Origin: Cyclobacteriaceae bacterium | GTDB taxonomy: Bacteria > Bacteroidota > Bacteroidia > Cytophagales > Cyclobacteriaceae | DNA: 64,000 nt | Assembly (NCBI GenBank): GCA_026129485.1 | Contig: JAHCHY010000005.1 | Coordinates: forward strand, 62,001-126,000 | Direction: 5' to 3' | Shown here: positions 44,839 through 52,526 of the stretch, one piece after another | Layout of the letters: each line of letters begins with the position of its first letter | How positions within the stretch are numbered: the stretch's first letter is position 1 | Translations under genes and position numbers: made by a program | Notes under the pieces: model-generated | Told to the model about the DNA's origin: nothing | Seen by the model: the letters and a program-made list of their open reading frames with translations, nothing else | The model's database searches: none

Positions 44839-44854
44839 CAAGCACTTACTTGCA
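44813..44854. promoter_or_regulatory. Two tandem palindromes, candidate ArsR-type operators
   Basis: GCAAG-N6-CTTGC (44813-44828) and TGCAAG-N6-CTTGCA (44837-44854) are perfect inverted repeats whose centres are 25 bp apart. The first sits in the spacer and the second over the start site, so binding would block polymerase. The pattern suggests autorepression by the ArsR-type regulator that follows. Confidence 0.7.
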
Positions 44855-44859
44855 TATTT

Positions 44860-45213
44860 ATGGAGGCCCGCAGAGATGTTTTCCAGGCAATAGCAGACCC
44901 TACCCGCAGGCAGATTATCGGCATGCTGGCCCAACAGCCGCTTAACCTGAACACGCTTTCCGATAATTTCGACATGAGCCGGCAGGCTATCTCGCTGCAC
45001 ATCAAAATCCTGAACGAATGCGGTCTTGTTTCTATCCGGCAACAGGGGCGCGAGCGCTATTGCGATGTGCAGTTAGAGCAGCTCAACGAAGTTTCCGCAT
45101 GGGTGGAGCAATACCGTAAGTTCTGGGATAAAAAGCTGGATGCTTTAGAGCTATACCTCGATGGGCTGCAAAAAAAGAAAAAGTCAAAAAAAGCTAAACC
45201 CAAAACACGATGA
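44860..45213 (+). CDS. ArsR family transcriptional regulator (SRPBCC-linked type)
   Basis: From ATG 44860, 117 residues with a winged helix: FQAIADPTRRQIIGMLAQQPLNLNTLSDNF (about 7-36) and the recognition helix SRQAISLHIKILNECGLVSIR (about 40-60), then the wing and a tail of K/A/S. It lacks the CxCxC-type metal cysteines. This subgroup is usually found next to AHSA1/SRPBCC genes, as here. It probably represses its own operon through the two palindromes upstream. The inducer is unknown. Confidence 0.92.
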   Translation: MEARRDVFQAIADPTRRQIIGMLAQQPLNLNTLSDNFDMSRQAISLHIKILNECGLVSIRQQGRERYCDVQLEQLNEVSAWVEQYRKFWDKKLDALELYLDGLQKKKKSKKAKPKTR

Positions 45214-45338
45214 ATTCATTTAAAGTTATCGATAACGAAATTATTCATACGCGTTTGCTGAATGCCATAGAAGGTGGCAAGCAAACGCTCAACCGGCTGG
45301 AAAGCTATGTTGAACAGCAAATTCAAAACCTTAAATAA
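45210..45338 (+). CDS. Small 42-residue protein in the ArsR-SRPBCC operon
   Basis: The frame opens MNSFKVIDNEIIHTRLLNAI and is mostly one amphipathic helix ending VEQQIQNLK. Its ATG overlaps the arsR stop (ATGA), and its stop lies 11 bp before the SRPBCC ATG, so it fills the space completely and is likely translated. The family is unknown. Confidence 0.6.
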   Translation: MNSFKVIDNEIIHTRLLNAIEGGKQTLNRLESYVEQQIQNLK

Positions 45339-45349
45339 CCCAAACGATT

Positions 45350-46291
45350 ATGGCACCCGGAATAATCACCAAAGAAGCAGACGGCTTTAAAGTTGTGTTT
45401 GAACGTTTGCTCAATCATGATATTGAAACCGTATGGGATGCCATAACCAACCCCGATAAGCTGAAGATCTGGTTTACTGATATTGAAATGGATCTTAAGG
45501 CAGGGTCAGCTATAAAAATCAGGTTTCGGGATGCGGCCAAAACCATTACACACGGCCGGGTAATAAGCGTAAATCCTCCGCATCAATTTGTTTGGACGTG
45601 GGAAGGCGAGCTGGCTGTATGGGATTTACAGGCCGCAGGTAAAAACAAATGCAAGCTTACTTTTACTTACAGCAAGATGACTGATCAGTACGCGGTGGGC
45701 AGTGCCGGAGGTTTCCATACTTTGCTGGACAGGCTGGAGCTTGTGCTGAACGGAAGGCAGGAATCATACCCGTTTGATACTGAAGAATTCGACCCGGTAC
45801 AAATTACTTTGCGCGAAACGTATGGCGATGCAGTCTATTCTACATTTCCACAGCTTCAAATCTATAATCCGTTCAAGCTTGAACGGGTATTTAATGTTCC
45901 TGTGGATAAAGTATGGAATGCCATTACCGACCGCGCAGCTATGAAGCAATGGTATTTCGATCTTGCCGAAGATTTCCGGGCAGAAGCTGGCGCAGAATTT
46001 TACTGGAGCGCAGGCCCGCCCGAGGGCAAACAATGGCAGCACAAAGGAGTAATAACTGAAGTTATAAAAGGAAAAAAGCTCGCGCATACCTGGGAATACC
46101 CCGGTTATGAAGGAAAAGCAGAGGTAACATGGGAATTAACTCCGATAAGTGATATACAAACTAAATTGAATCTTACCTTTTCCATCCTTATACCGTTCGA
46201 TCCGCGCGAAGAGGCTCTGGCCAGAAAAAATTTCCGCGAAGGCTGGGAAAGCATTTTGTTTACATCCTTACCCCGGTTCTTAAACGCATAA
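45350..46291 (+). CDS. Protein with two SRPBCC (AHSA1-like) domains
   Basis: The 313-residue product has two copies of the AHSA1/START-like fold, at about 10-145 (VFERLLNHDIETVWDAITNPDKLKIWF) and 165-310 (KLERVFNVPVDKVWNAITDRAAMKQWY). Each begins with the same pattern of a basic strand, V-W-x-A-I and D/P-x-x-x-W. Single-domain forms are usual; this is a duplication. The fold binds hydrophobic ligands in an internal cavity. It is last in an ArsR-controlled operon and may sense or carry the inducing molecule. Confidence 0.88.
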   Translation: MAPGIITKEADGFKVVFERLLNHDIETVWDAITNPDKLKIWFTDIEMDLKAGSAIKIRFRDAAKTITHGRVISVNPPHQFVWTWEGELAVWDLQAAGKNKCKLTFTYSKMTDQYAVGSAGGFHTLLDRLELVLNGRQESYPFDTEEFDPVQITLRETYGDAVYSTFPQLQIYNPFKLERVFNVPVDKVWNAITDRAAMKQWYFDLAEDFRAEAGAEFYWSAGPPEGKQWQHKGVITEVIKGKKLAHTWEYPGYEGKAEVTWELTPISDIQTKLNLTFSILIPFDPREEALARKNFREGWESILFTSLPRFLNA

Positions 46292-47089
46292 TTATGGGGC
46301 TGACTTTTTTGAATCAGGAAACCTCATCAGCACAAATGCAACACCGGAAAAAGCCAGCGCTTCAAACAATGCTATCTTGTCGCTTACGCTGACCATAAAA
46401 CGGGGTAAATGAACGATCCAAAACCATGAAAAGATCATCACCCCGGAAAGAAATGCAGCTAATCGTGCGGTTCCGGGAATAAAAAGTCCTACGCCTCCGG
46501 CAATTAACATTACCCCGGCAAAGTAAGTCCAGAATACAGCATCGCCCGGGAACCAGCGTGGTATCAATGAGGCCACAAACTCAACAAACAGGAAATGCTG
46601 GATTCCGGTGATGATAAGGAAAAAACCCAGGCAGATACGTCCGGTAACAATGAATTCGCGTTCTAGGTTAATAAATTTCAGAATTTGAGCATTCTTTAGC
46701 GAAGACTCTTTCGGAAAGGTGGCCGCAACAGCTAATGCTCCCCCGATAAATACCAATGCTTTTCCTGCGGAAGTCCATGCCCCGGAAAGGAATGTATCTG
46801 CGGCCACCACCGGAATATGCCTGAGCAGCGCCCACATAAAAACCAATGCTGCAAAAATTACAGACGCTAACCGCGCGTTTCTCTGAATAAGTATCATCAC
46901 GCTGATGATTATAAATAACACTCCGCTAACGTATGCCCAGGCTTGTTGTCCGGGAATTGGTTCCGGCCATTTTGGTGCGCGCCCGGTAATAAAATCCTGA
47001 AAAATGAAGTGTTCTGTGCCGAGCGCCATTAGGCCGACAGCAAAAAATATCCCCCCTGTTTTTGATAGCTTATCCATCCTTGTTCGCAT
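46292..47089 (-). CDS. DoxX-like membrane protein, two similar halves
   Basis: A 265-residue protein with about eight membrane helices in two similar halves. The repeats are GLMALGTEHFIFQDFITGRAPKWPEP (about 19-44) and GFFLIITGIQHFLFVEFVASLIPRWFPG (about 155-182): G-x-x-H-F near a loop and a P-x-W motif, with an intervening hydrophobic stretch. It resembles DoxX/DUF417-like families. The role may be in redox or detoxification in the inner membrane, but it is not known. Confidence 0.75.
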   Translation of the reverse strand: MRTRMDKLSKTGGIFFAVGLMALGTEHFIFQDFITGRAPKWPEPIPGQQAWAYVSGVLFIIISVMILIQRNARLASVIFAALVFMWALLRHIPVVAADTFLSGAWTSAGKALVFIGGALAVAATFPKESSLKNAQILKFINLEREFIVTGRICLGFFLIITGIQHFLFVEFVASLIPRWFPGDAVFWTYFAGVMLIAGGVGLFIPGTARLAAFLSGVMIFSWFWIVHLPRFMVSVSDKIALFEALAFSGVAFVLMRFPDSKKSAP

Positions 47090-47111
47090 TTCAAGCTATG
47101 AAATTTTTTCA

Positions 47112-47813
47112 CTAATGCCCTGCAATTATCATGGCTCCGGAGCCAAATATTACAACATCCTGGAGAAAATGTATAAACAAGGCCCATCCTAACCCCCTTG
47201 TTTCAATTACCGATTTTGCCAGGAGCCAGCCCAACATACCCGACATGACTACTCCAAACAAACCACTCGGTGTGCCAAAAAAATAATGAGGTATTCCAAA
47301 TATAACCCCCGATATCCAGCAAATAGTAACAGGCTTCAGTTTTCCATCTAACCCGGCTACAATAACGAAACGGCTAAAAATTTCCTCAGACCAGGCGTTT
47401 GTTGCAGAAACGAATAGCACTAATGGCATCATCGCGAAAAAGGAATTATTAATCGACCCATTCTGTGACATTACATCAACAGACATCAGCAGCAATGTGC
47501 CAATCGTGAACGCAACGGCCATTATCGGCCCATAAAAATTCCAATTGTTTTCTTTATCAATCGCTATACGAAAAAATTTCTTGAAGCTTTCCCTGTTGTA
47601 TATATACAGTAATGCCAATGCAATAAAAGATATTGGCAACACCATGATCTGCATGGTTAAAGTGAAATTCACAATTTTATGCTGTGAAATCACCCATAAA
47701 GGGAGCATGCCGTTTTGCAAAAGATAAGCAATCAGCCACATGGAGAGGAGACCACCCGAACCAATTACAACCGGTATACTGATATGCCCGGCTTTTGAAA
47801 TAATTTTTTCCAT
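47112..47813 (-). CDS. CPBP family intramembrane protease-like protein
   Basis: This 233-residue protein has about seven membrane helices and the CPBP (CaaX protease/bacteriocin-processing) motifs in order: E-E-x-x-x-R in NAWSEEIFSRFVIV (about 142-148), the F-x-x-x-H site in GVIFGIPHYFFG, and H-x-x-x-D in FIHFLQDVV near the C-terminus. These are the metal-site residues of glutamic intramembrane proteases. Its substrate is unknown. The gene stands between the DoxX-like gene and the FtsX/PadR pair on the same strand, with 22-49 bp gaps. Confidence 0.9.
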   Translation of the reverse strand: MEKIISKAGHISIPVVIGSGGLLSMWLIAYLLQNGMLPLWVISQHKIVNFTLTMQIMVLPISFIALALLYIYNRESFKKFFRIAIDKENNWNFYGPIMAVAFTIGTLLLMSVDVMSQNGSINNSFFAMMPLVLFVSATNAWSEEIFSRFVIVAGLDGKLKPVTICWISGVIFGIPHYFFGTPSGLFGVVMSGMLGWLLAKSVIETRGLGWALFIHFLQDVVIFGSGAMIIAGH

Positions 47814-47862
47814 AGCTGACGGTAGTCAACCCTCAAATGAATGCGGGAATGGTATTTTAATG

Positions 47863-50553
47863 CTACTCATTCCTCAACGCATCTATCGGGTTGCTGATCG
47901 CGGTCTTAATCGATTGAAAGCTCATGGTTAAGATAGCGATCAGAAATGCAATTATTCCTGCTAAAAGAAACACCGTCCAGCCTAATTCAATTTTGTATTG
48001 GTAATCTTCCAGCCACTTGTTCACTCCCCACCAGGCAAACGGGGCGGCAAGCACAAAAGAAATCAACACCAGCCTGGTAAATTCTTTCGATAACAACACC
48101 ACAATGCTGCCTACGCTCGCGCCCAACACTTTGCGTATTCCGATTTCTTTCGTGCGTTGCTCGGCCGTAAAGGCTGTGAGCGCAAACAACCCAAGACAGG
48201 CAATGATGATGGCAAACCCTGCAAAGATGGCGAACACTTTACCGAGGCGTGTTTCTGCCGCATACATATTGCCAAAGCGATCATCTAAAAACGAGTAGGT
48301 AAAAGGCTGACCGGGCGCTATCGCTTTCCATTTGGATTCCAGCAGGTCGATTACCGCTCTGGTATCCTGCGACTGAAAGCGAAACGAAAGATTTCCCTGC
48401 AGACGCTTGCTGAGGTAGATCATTACCGCACCGATATTTTCTTTCAGCGACTCGAAATGAAAATTCTCTACAACACCTATTACCGTAAGCGCATTCAGCT
48501 TATCCGGGCTCATGTCCCGGTCTGCAAATGTTACTACTTTCTTACCGATGGGGTCGCCATCAAAATTGAAATTGCGTGCGGCTGTTTCATTCAGGATAAC
48601 AGCCGTGGAATCGGAAGGAAACGCATGCAAAAAATCGCGACCTTCTTTAATTGTCATATCCAGCGTCTTGATATAGTCGTAATCCACCTCCCAGTTTTGC
48701 AGGCTTACCATATTTTCCTGTTGCTTATAGTCTTTGCCTTCAGCCCACCAGGGATTATCGTTGCGCCAGGTACCGGCAACCGGCAAGTACCCGCTGAATG
48801 TTCCGCTTACAATCATGCTGTTGCTGAGGATTTCGTTTTTATAAGCCATACGCTGGTCGCCCAATGCGTAGGTGTCTTCCACCATAATCACCTGGTCTTT
48901 GTTGAACCCGATCTTTTTGTTTTGTATATAATTCAACTGACTTAGAACAGCAATGGTGCCGATGATGAGCACAATGGAAATAGCAAACTGAAACACTACT
49001 AACGAGCTGCGGATGAAGCCGCTTTTCATACCCAACGATACTTGCCCCTTAAGCACATTCACCGGCTTGAAAGCTGAGAGGAAAAAGGAAGGATAGGTTC
49101 CGGCCAGTAACCCGGTAACGACAGCGCCTGCAAACAGGACAGCGTAAAAAGAAATGTTGCCGAAAGGAATAAAAAGCGTCCGGTCGGCCAGGTTATTAAA
49201 CAAGGGCAGGAGCAGGTATGCTATGCCGATGGCAATGATGAATGAAAATAAGCTCAGCAACGTGGATTCTGTAAGGAACTGACGTATTAAATGTGAACGG
49301 AATGAGCCCATTACTTTTCTCACGCCTACTTCCTTGGCACGGTTGGCCGAGCGTGCGGTGGACAGATTCATAAAGTTAATGCAGGCAATGGTGAGAATAA
49401 AAAGCGCTATGGCAATAAACAGATATACATACGTGATGTTAAATCCCGGCTCAAACTCGCCCTGCAAATCACTTTTTAAATGAATATCCTGCAAGGGCTG
49501 AAGGGTGTACTCTAATTTATTACCGCCTTCCGTAAATTTCTCCATGGTTGCACCCTCGCCCATTATCAGTGAAAATTGCGGTACAGCGTATTTGGCAATA
49601 AGTTTTGCAAGCGTTGCTTCCACCGCCTTTGCGTCTGCACCTTCACGAAGCAACATATAGGTTTGGAAGTTGTTGCTTAACCAGAAGGTTTGTTTGGCTT
49701 CCTCCAATCCTGCTGTAGAAATGATAAAATCAAAATGAAAATGACTGTTGGCAGGAATATCTTCGTACACACCTGTTATTTTAAGATTGAGCTGATTATC
49801 GAGCGTGAGTGTTTGACCGAGAGCGCTTTCGCCCGGGAAATATTTTTTAGCCGTTCGCTCGCTGACGACCATCGTATTAGGCTCATCCAAAATTCCTTCC
49901 ACATTACCTTCCAGCACCGGCACGGTAAATATTTTGAAGAAATCCTTACCCGCCCAGATCACATTCGACTCCTTGGTGTTTTCGGTTTCCCGCTTCACTA
50001 AGTAAGAGCCGCGCTGGCGAAAGTGAACGGCAGCTTCCACTTCGGGAATTTCTTCAGGCAATGCGGCAGCCATAGGCGCAGGGGCAAACGTCATGTTCCA
50101 GTGATTGCCCCCGAAAATAATTTCGGATTTGACGCGGTAAATACGATGCGCATATTCATGATGCCTGTCGTAGCTCAGCTCATTGACTACAAAGAGCGCA
50201 ATCACTAAGCACACAGCTACCCCAACCGAAAGGCCAAGGATATTGATGAGCGAATAAAACCTGTGCTTGCGCAAATTGCGCAGCGCAATAGTGAGATAAT
50301 TTTTTAACATGATCTTGGCTGTTTGATTTTCTGATTGTAATGTCTGATGTTGTGTTGCTCTAAGCCCTGAGGTATGCCCGAAGGCTTTCAGCGTTTCGTG
50401 ATATGCTTCAATAAATTTGCCGCCCGCCTGCATTTCCTTTTCCACAGCCGAGCAGATGTGGTCAATCAATTCGTCCTGCAAGCCTTCGTAAACAACACCC
50501 CGGTAATGCAGGTCTTTGATGATGTAATCGATATGGTCGTTGGTCAATTTCAA
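47863..50553 (-). CDS. FtsX-like ABC transporter permease with a different prefix domain
   Basis: The 896-residue product starts at TTG (50553) with a helical prefix (HIDYIIKDLHYRGVVYEGLQ, LIDHICSAVEKEM) unlike that of the three permeases at the left end. After a linker with Q-T come the first helix (about 98-118, FYSLINILGLSVGVAVCLVI) and the duplicated MacB/FtsX core, with FMNLSTARSANRAKEVGVRK and EQRTKEIGIRKVLGASVGSI. It directly follows a padR gene, as do the others. No ATPase is encoded nearby. Confidence 0.92.
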   Translation of the reverse strand: MKLTNDHIDYIIKDLHYRGVVYEGLQDELIDHICSAVEKEMQAGGKFIEAYHETLKAFGHTSGLRATQHQTLQSENQTAKIMLKNYLTIALRNLRKHRFYSLINILGLSVGVAVCLVIALFVVNELSYDRHHEYAHRIYRVKSEIIFGGNHWNMTFAPAPMAAALPEEIPEVEAAVHFRQRGSYLVKRETENTKESNVIWAGKDFFKIFTVPVLEGNVEGILDEPNTMVVSERTAKKYFPGESALGQTLTLDNQLNLKITGVYEDIPANSHFHFDFIISTAGLEEAKQTFWLSNNFQTYMLLREGADAKAVEATLAKLIAKYAVPQFSLIMGEGATMEKFTEGGNKLEYTLQPLQDIHLKSDLQGEFEPGFNITYVYLFIAIALFILTIACINFMNLSTARSANRAKEVGVRKVMGSFRSHLIRQFLTESTLLSLFSFIIAIGIAYLLLPLFNNLADRTLFIPFGNISFYAVLFAGAVVTGLLAGTYPSFFLSAFKPVNVLKGQVSLGMKSGFIRSSLVVFQFAISIVLIIGTIAVLSQLNYIQNKKIGFNKDQVIMVEDTYALGDQRMAYKNEILSNSMIVSGTFSGYLPVAGTWRNDNPWWAEGKDYKQQENMVSLQNWEVDYDYIKTLDMTIKEGRDFLHAFPSDSTAVILNETAARNFNFDGDPIGKKVVTFADRDMSPDKLNALTVIGVVENFHFESLKENIGAVMIYLSKRLQGNLSFRFQSQDTRAVIDLLESKWKAIAPGQPFTYSFLDDRFGNMYAAETRLGKVFAIFAGFAIIIACLGLFALTAFTAEQRTKEIGIRKVLGASVGSIVVLLSKEFTRLVLISFVLAAPFAWWGVNKWLEDYQYKIELGWTVFLLAGIIAFLIAILTMSFQSIKTAISNPIDALRNE

Positions 50554-50563
50554 ATTCCTGTTA

Positions 50564-50896
50564 TCAGCTTAATTCAACCTGAAGCACATTGCCCATCGTT
50601 CTGATAAAGTCAACAAATTCGGAAACGCGTTCTTTCACCAGGCTTCTGCCTTGCGGAGTAAGCGAATAGTATTTGCGAACACGCTTACCAATACTTTCCG
50701 TTTCCGTTCTGAGCATTCCCTCCGCTTCCAGCTTGTGCAGGGTGGGGTACAATGCGCCTTCGGTTAAAAGTATGCGGTCGTCCGATAGTTCTTTTACACG
50801 CTGTGTTATTTCGTAACCGTACATGCGGCCATGATCTTTTAACACTTTCAATACAATGGTCTGGAGCGTACCTTTAAGCAGTTCGGGAGAATGCAT
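50564..50896 (-). CDS. PadR family transcriptional regulator
   Basis: A 110-residue PadR winged helix: LLKGTLQTIVLKVLKDHGRMYGYEITQRVKEL (about 5-36), then LLTEGALYPTLHKLEAEGMLRTETESIGKRVRKYYSLT (about 43-80) and a C-terminal dimer helix. It is probably a repressor of the FtsX permease immediately downstream (10 bp between stop and start). A strong palindrome just upstream is its likely operator. Confidence 0.93.
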   Translation of the reverse strand: MHSPELLKGTLQTIVLKVLKDHGRMYGYEITQRVKELSDDRILLTEGALYPTLHKLEAEGMLRTETESIGKRVRKYYSLTPQGRSLVKERVSEFVDFIRTMGNVLQVELS

Positions 50897-50903
50897 AATT
50901 GAT

Positions 50904-50928
50904 TAATACATAAGTGAATTATGTATTA
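50904..50928. promoter_or_regulatory. Strong palindrome, likely PadR operator
   Basis: TAATACATAA (50904-50913) and TTATGTATTA (50919-50928) form a perfect 10-bp inverted repeat around a 5-bp gap, just upstream of the padR ATG. Its ATACAT/ATGTAT arms match the kind of site known for PadR proteins. Confidence 0.7.
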
Positions 50929-51004
50929 AGACGCACGGCTTCCCGGTCAGGTTGCATGTGCATGCAATTTTTATTTTTGTACCTTCATTTCATTATCAAA
51001 ACTG

Positions 51005-51835
51005 ATGCGTGCTGTCTATTTACTTGTTGGGGTTTTTGCCGTTTGGTGCCTGCTGGCGGCATTCTGGTATTTGTTCTGGATCAAAGGTCTTGACCCCAAA
51101 CCCCAAAACATTAATCCGCACGAATCGGCAATGGCCATTGCCGAAATCCTGGTAATCGTGCTGGTTTCGCTTCTCATTGGTTTTGGCATTGCCTGGTTTC
51201 TGCGCCAGCAAAACATTCAAAAGGCAGAAGATGAGAATGCTGCACTGAAAATTTTAGTAGCTGAAAAACAGCAGGTGGTGCATCTTGCGCTTGAACAAGC
51301 TGAAAAAGCAGGGCAGACGCTGAGCCGCGCACGCGAAACTTTTCGTGAAGATTTTCTTGCGGTATCCCGCGAAAATGAGCGGCTGAAAACTGTTGAAGAA
51401 ACCTGTAAAGGTGAGCAGGACTCGCTTCAGCAACAAATTGCGGTTCTCCAAAATACATTACATGAATTGCAGGGAAGCTTTACGCATGCTACACAGGAGG
51501 CTTTGCGCACTGAACAGGAAAAACAAAAGCTGGAAGTTGAGCTAACCGAGCTGAGGCAGGTAAAGCGCCAGCCGAAAAGCAATGCATCAAGAACCGGAGA
51601 GGCCGGCCCCGCCATCCGTGAAGTTGACGATCTGAAGTTAATTAAAGGTATCGGGCCGGGCATTGAAGCCAAGCTTAACAAAGCCGGTATCTTCAGCTTC
51701 AGGCAGATCAGCGAGCTTACCAACGAGAGCATTGAGCATGTGGCTAACGTAATTGAGTTTTTTCCGGGGCGCATTACGCGCGACCGGTGGGTGGAGCAGG
51801 CTTCGAAGCTATACCTCGATAAGCTGAGGGGTTAA
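51005..51835 (+). CDS. Membrane-anchored coiled-coil protein with a helix-hairpin-helix domain
   Basis: The 276-residue product has two membrane helices in the first 65 residues (VYLLVGVFAVWCLLAAFWYLF and AEILVIVLVSLLIGFGIAWFL). A long coiled coil follows (about 68-200, rich in E, Q, L, A), then a C-terminal helix-hairpin-helix domain (about 208-270, DDLKLIKGIGPGIEAKLNKA). The HhH motif usually binds DNA; here it is tethered to the membrane by a long rod, so it may link DNA or another protein to the envelope. Similar proteins are common in Bacteroidota, with unknown role. Confidence 0.87.
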   Translation: MRAVYLLVGVFAVWCLLAAFWYLFWIKGLDPKPQNINPHESAMAIAEILVIVLVSLLIGFGIAWFLRQQNIQKAEDENAALKILVAEKQQVVHLALEQAEKAGQTLSRARETFREDFLAVSRENERLKTVEETCKGEQDSLQQQIAVLQNTLHELQGSFTHATQEALRTEQEKQKLEVELTELRQVKRQPKSNASRTGEAGPAIREVDDLKLIKGIGPGIEAKLNKAGIFSFRQISELTNESIEHVANVIEFFPGRITRDRWVEQASKLYLDKLRG

Positions 51836-51848
51836 GCTTACGATAACC

Positions 51849-52454
51849 TCAGCAATTCTCATCCAGCCTTAGCACGAGGTTGAATCTTACCTCAAGCGTT
51901 TCTTCCACCTTAATTGCGCCTAACATGTGGCTTGGCGCTTTTAGATTAAAATCTCCAAACTGAAATTTTCGTGCGCCATTCAGGTAGATATTGCCATTGC
52001 TTTTGGCTTCAATGGAACAATCCACATCGAAGGTACGGGCTACTCCGGCCAGCGCAATTTTTATCCGGCCCTTAAACTGGTCTTCGCCACATCCCAAAAC
52101 AGGCGATCGCTCAAACGAGATAAAATTAATTTCAATGGATGGATATGTTTTGGCTTTAATGGTCTGATTGAAATCCCGTGTCATCATGGCCATGCCACAA
52201 TCAAAGGCAGCGGCATCCAAACCCACCTTTCCTTTTTCAAAAAAGGGTTGGTTATTAGCTCCGCCCTCGCGCAGCACAAGCGTATCGCGACCGCAATATT
52301 GCGTTGCGCATTGAAAGGAGTTGACATTGGTTTTGCCCAGAATAACAAGCTTGCTGGAAGGTAAAACAATAAAACGATGTACCAGCACGGGGCGCTCGGT
52401 GCGAAAAGCCGTACCGGAAAACAGAATTGCAAACAGGATAAACAAGCTTCTCAT
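51849..52454 (-). CDS. YceI-like lipid-binding protein, exported
   Basis: This 201-residue protein has a signal peptide (MRSLFILFAILFSGTAF) and the YceI layout: SSKLVILGKTNVNSFQC at about 32-48, DRDFNQTIKAKTYPSIEINFISF near the middle, and the final FGDFNLKAPSHMLGAIKVEETLEVRFNLVL, typical of the family. Six cysteines may form disulfide bonds, which is unusual for YceI. The YceI barrel binds isoprenoids or other lipids in the periplasm. It lies near a second YceI gene and a porin. Confidence 0.85.
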   Translation of the reverse strand: MRSLFILFAILFSGTAFRTERPVLVHRFIVLPSSKLVILGKTNVNSFQCATQYCGRDTLVLREGGANNQPFFEKGKVGLDAAAFDCGMAMMTRDFNQTIKAKTYPSIEINFISFERSPVLGCGEDQFKGRIKIALAGVARTFDVDCSIEAKSNGNIYLNGARKFQFGDFNLKAPSHMLGAIKVEETLEVRFNLVLRLDENC

Positions 52455-52526
52455 TTTACTATTGGCTAAAATAAGAAAGTTCCGGTTACATTACCGGAAC
52501 TTTCATCTCACCTGACCCACCTTTTG

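Noticed and set aside
47112-47813. CPBP protein as an immunity gene of a bacteriocin cluster
   Set aside because: CPBP proteins sometimes serve in bacteriocin processing, but no precursor peptide, peptidase-containing transporter or modifying enzyme is nearby.
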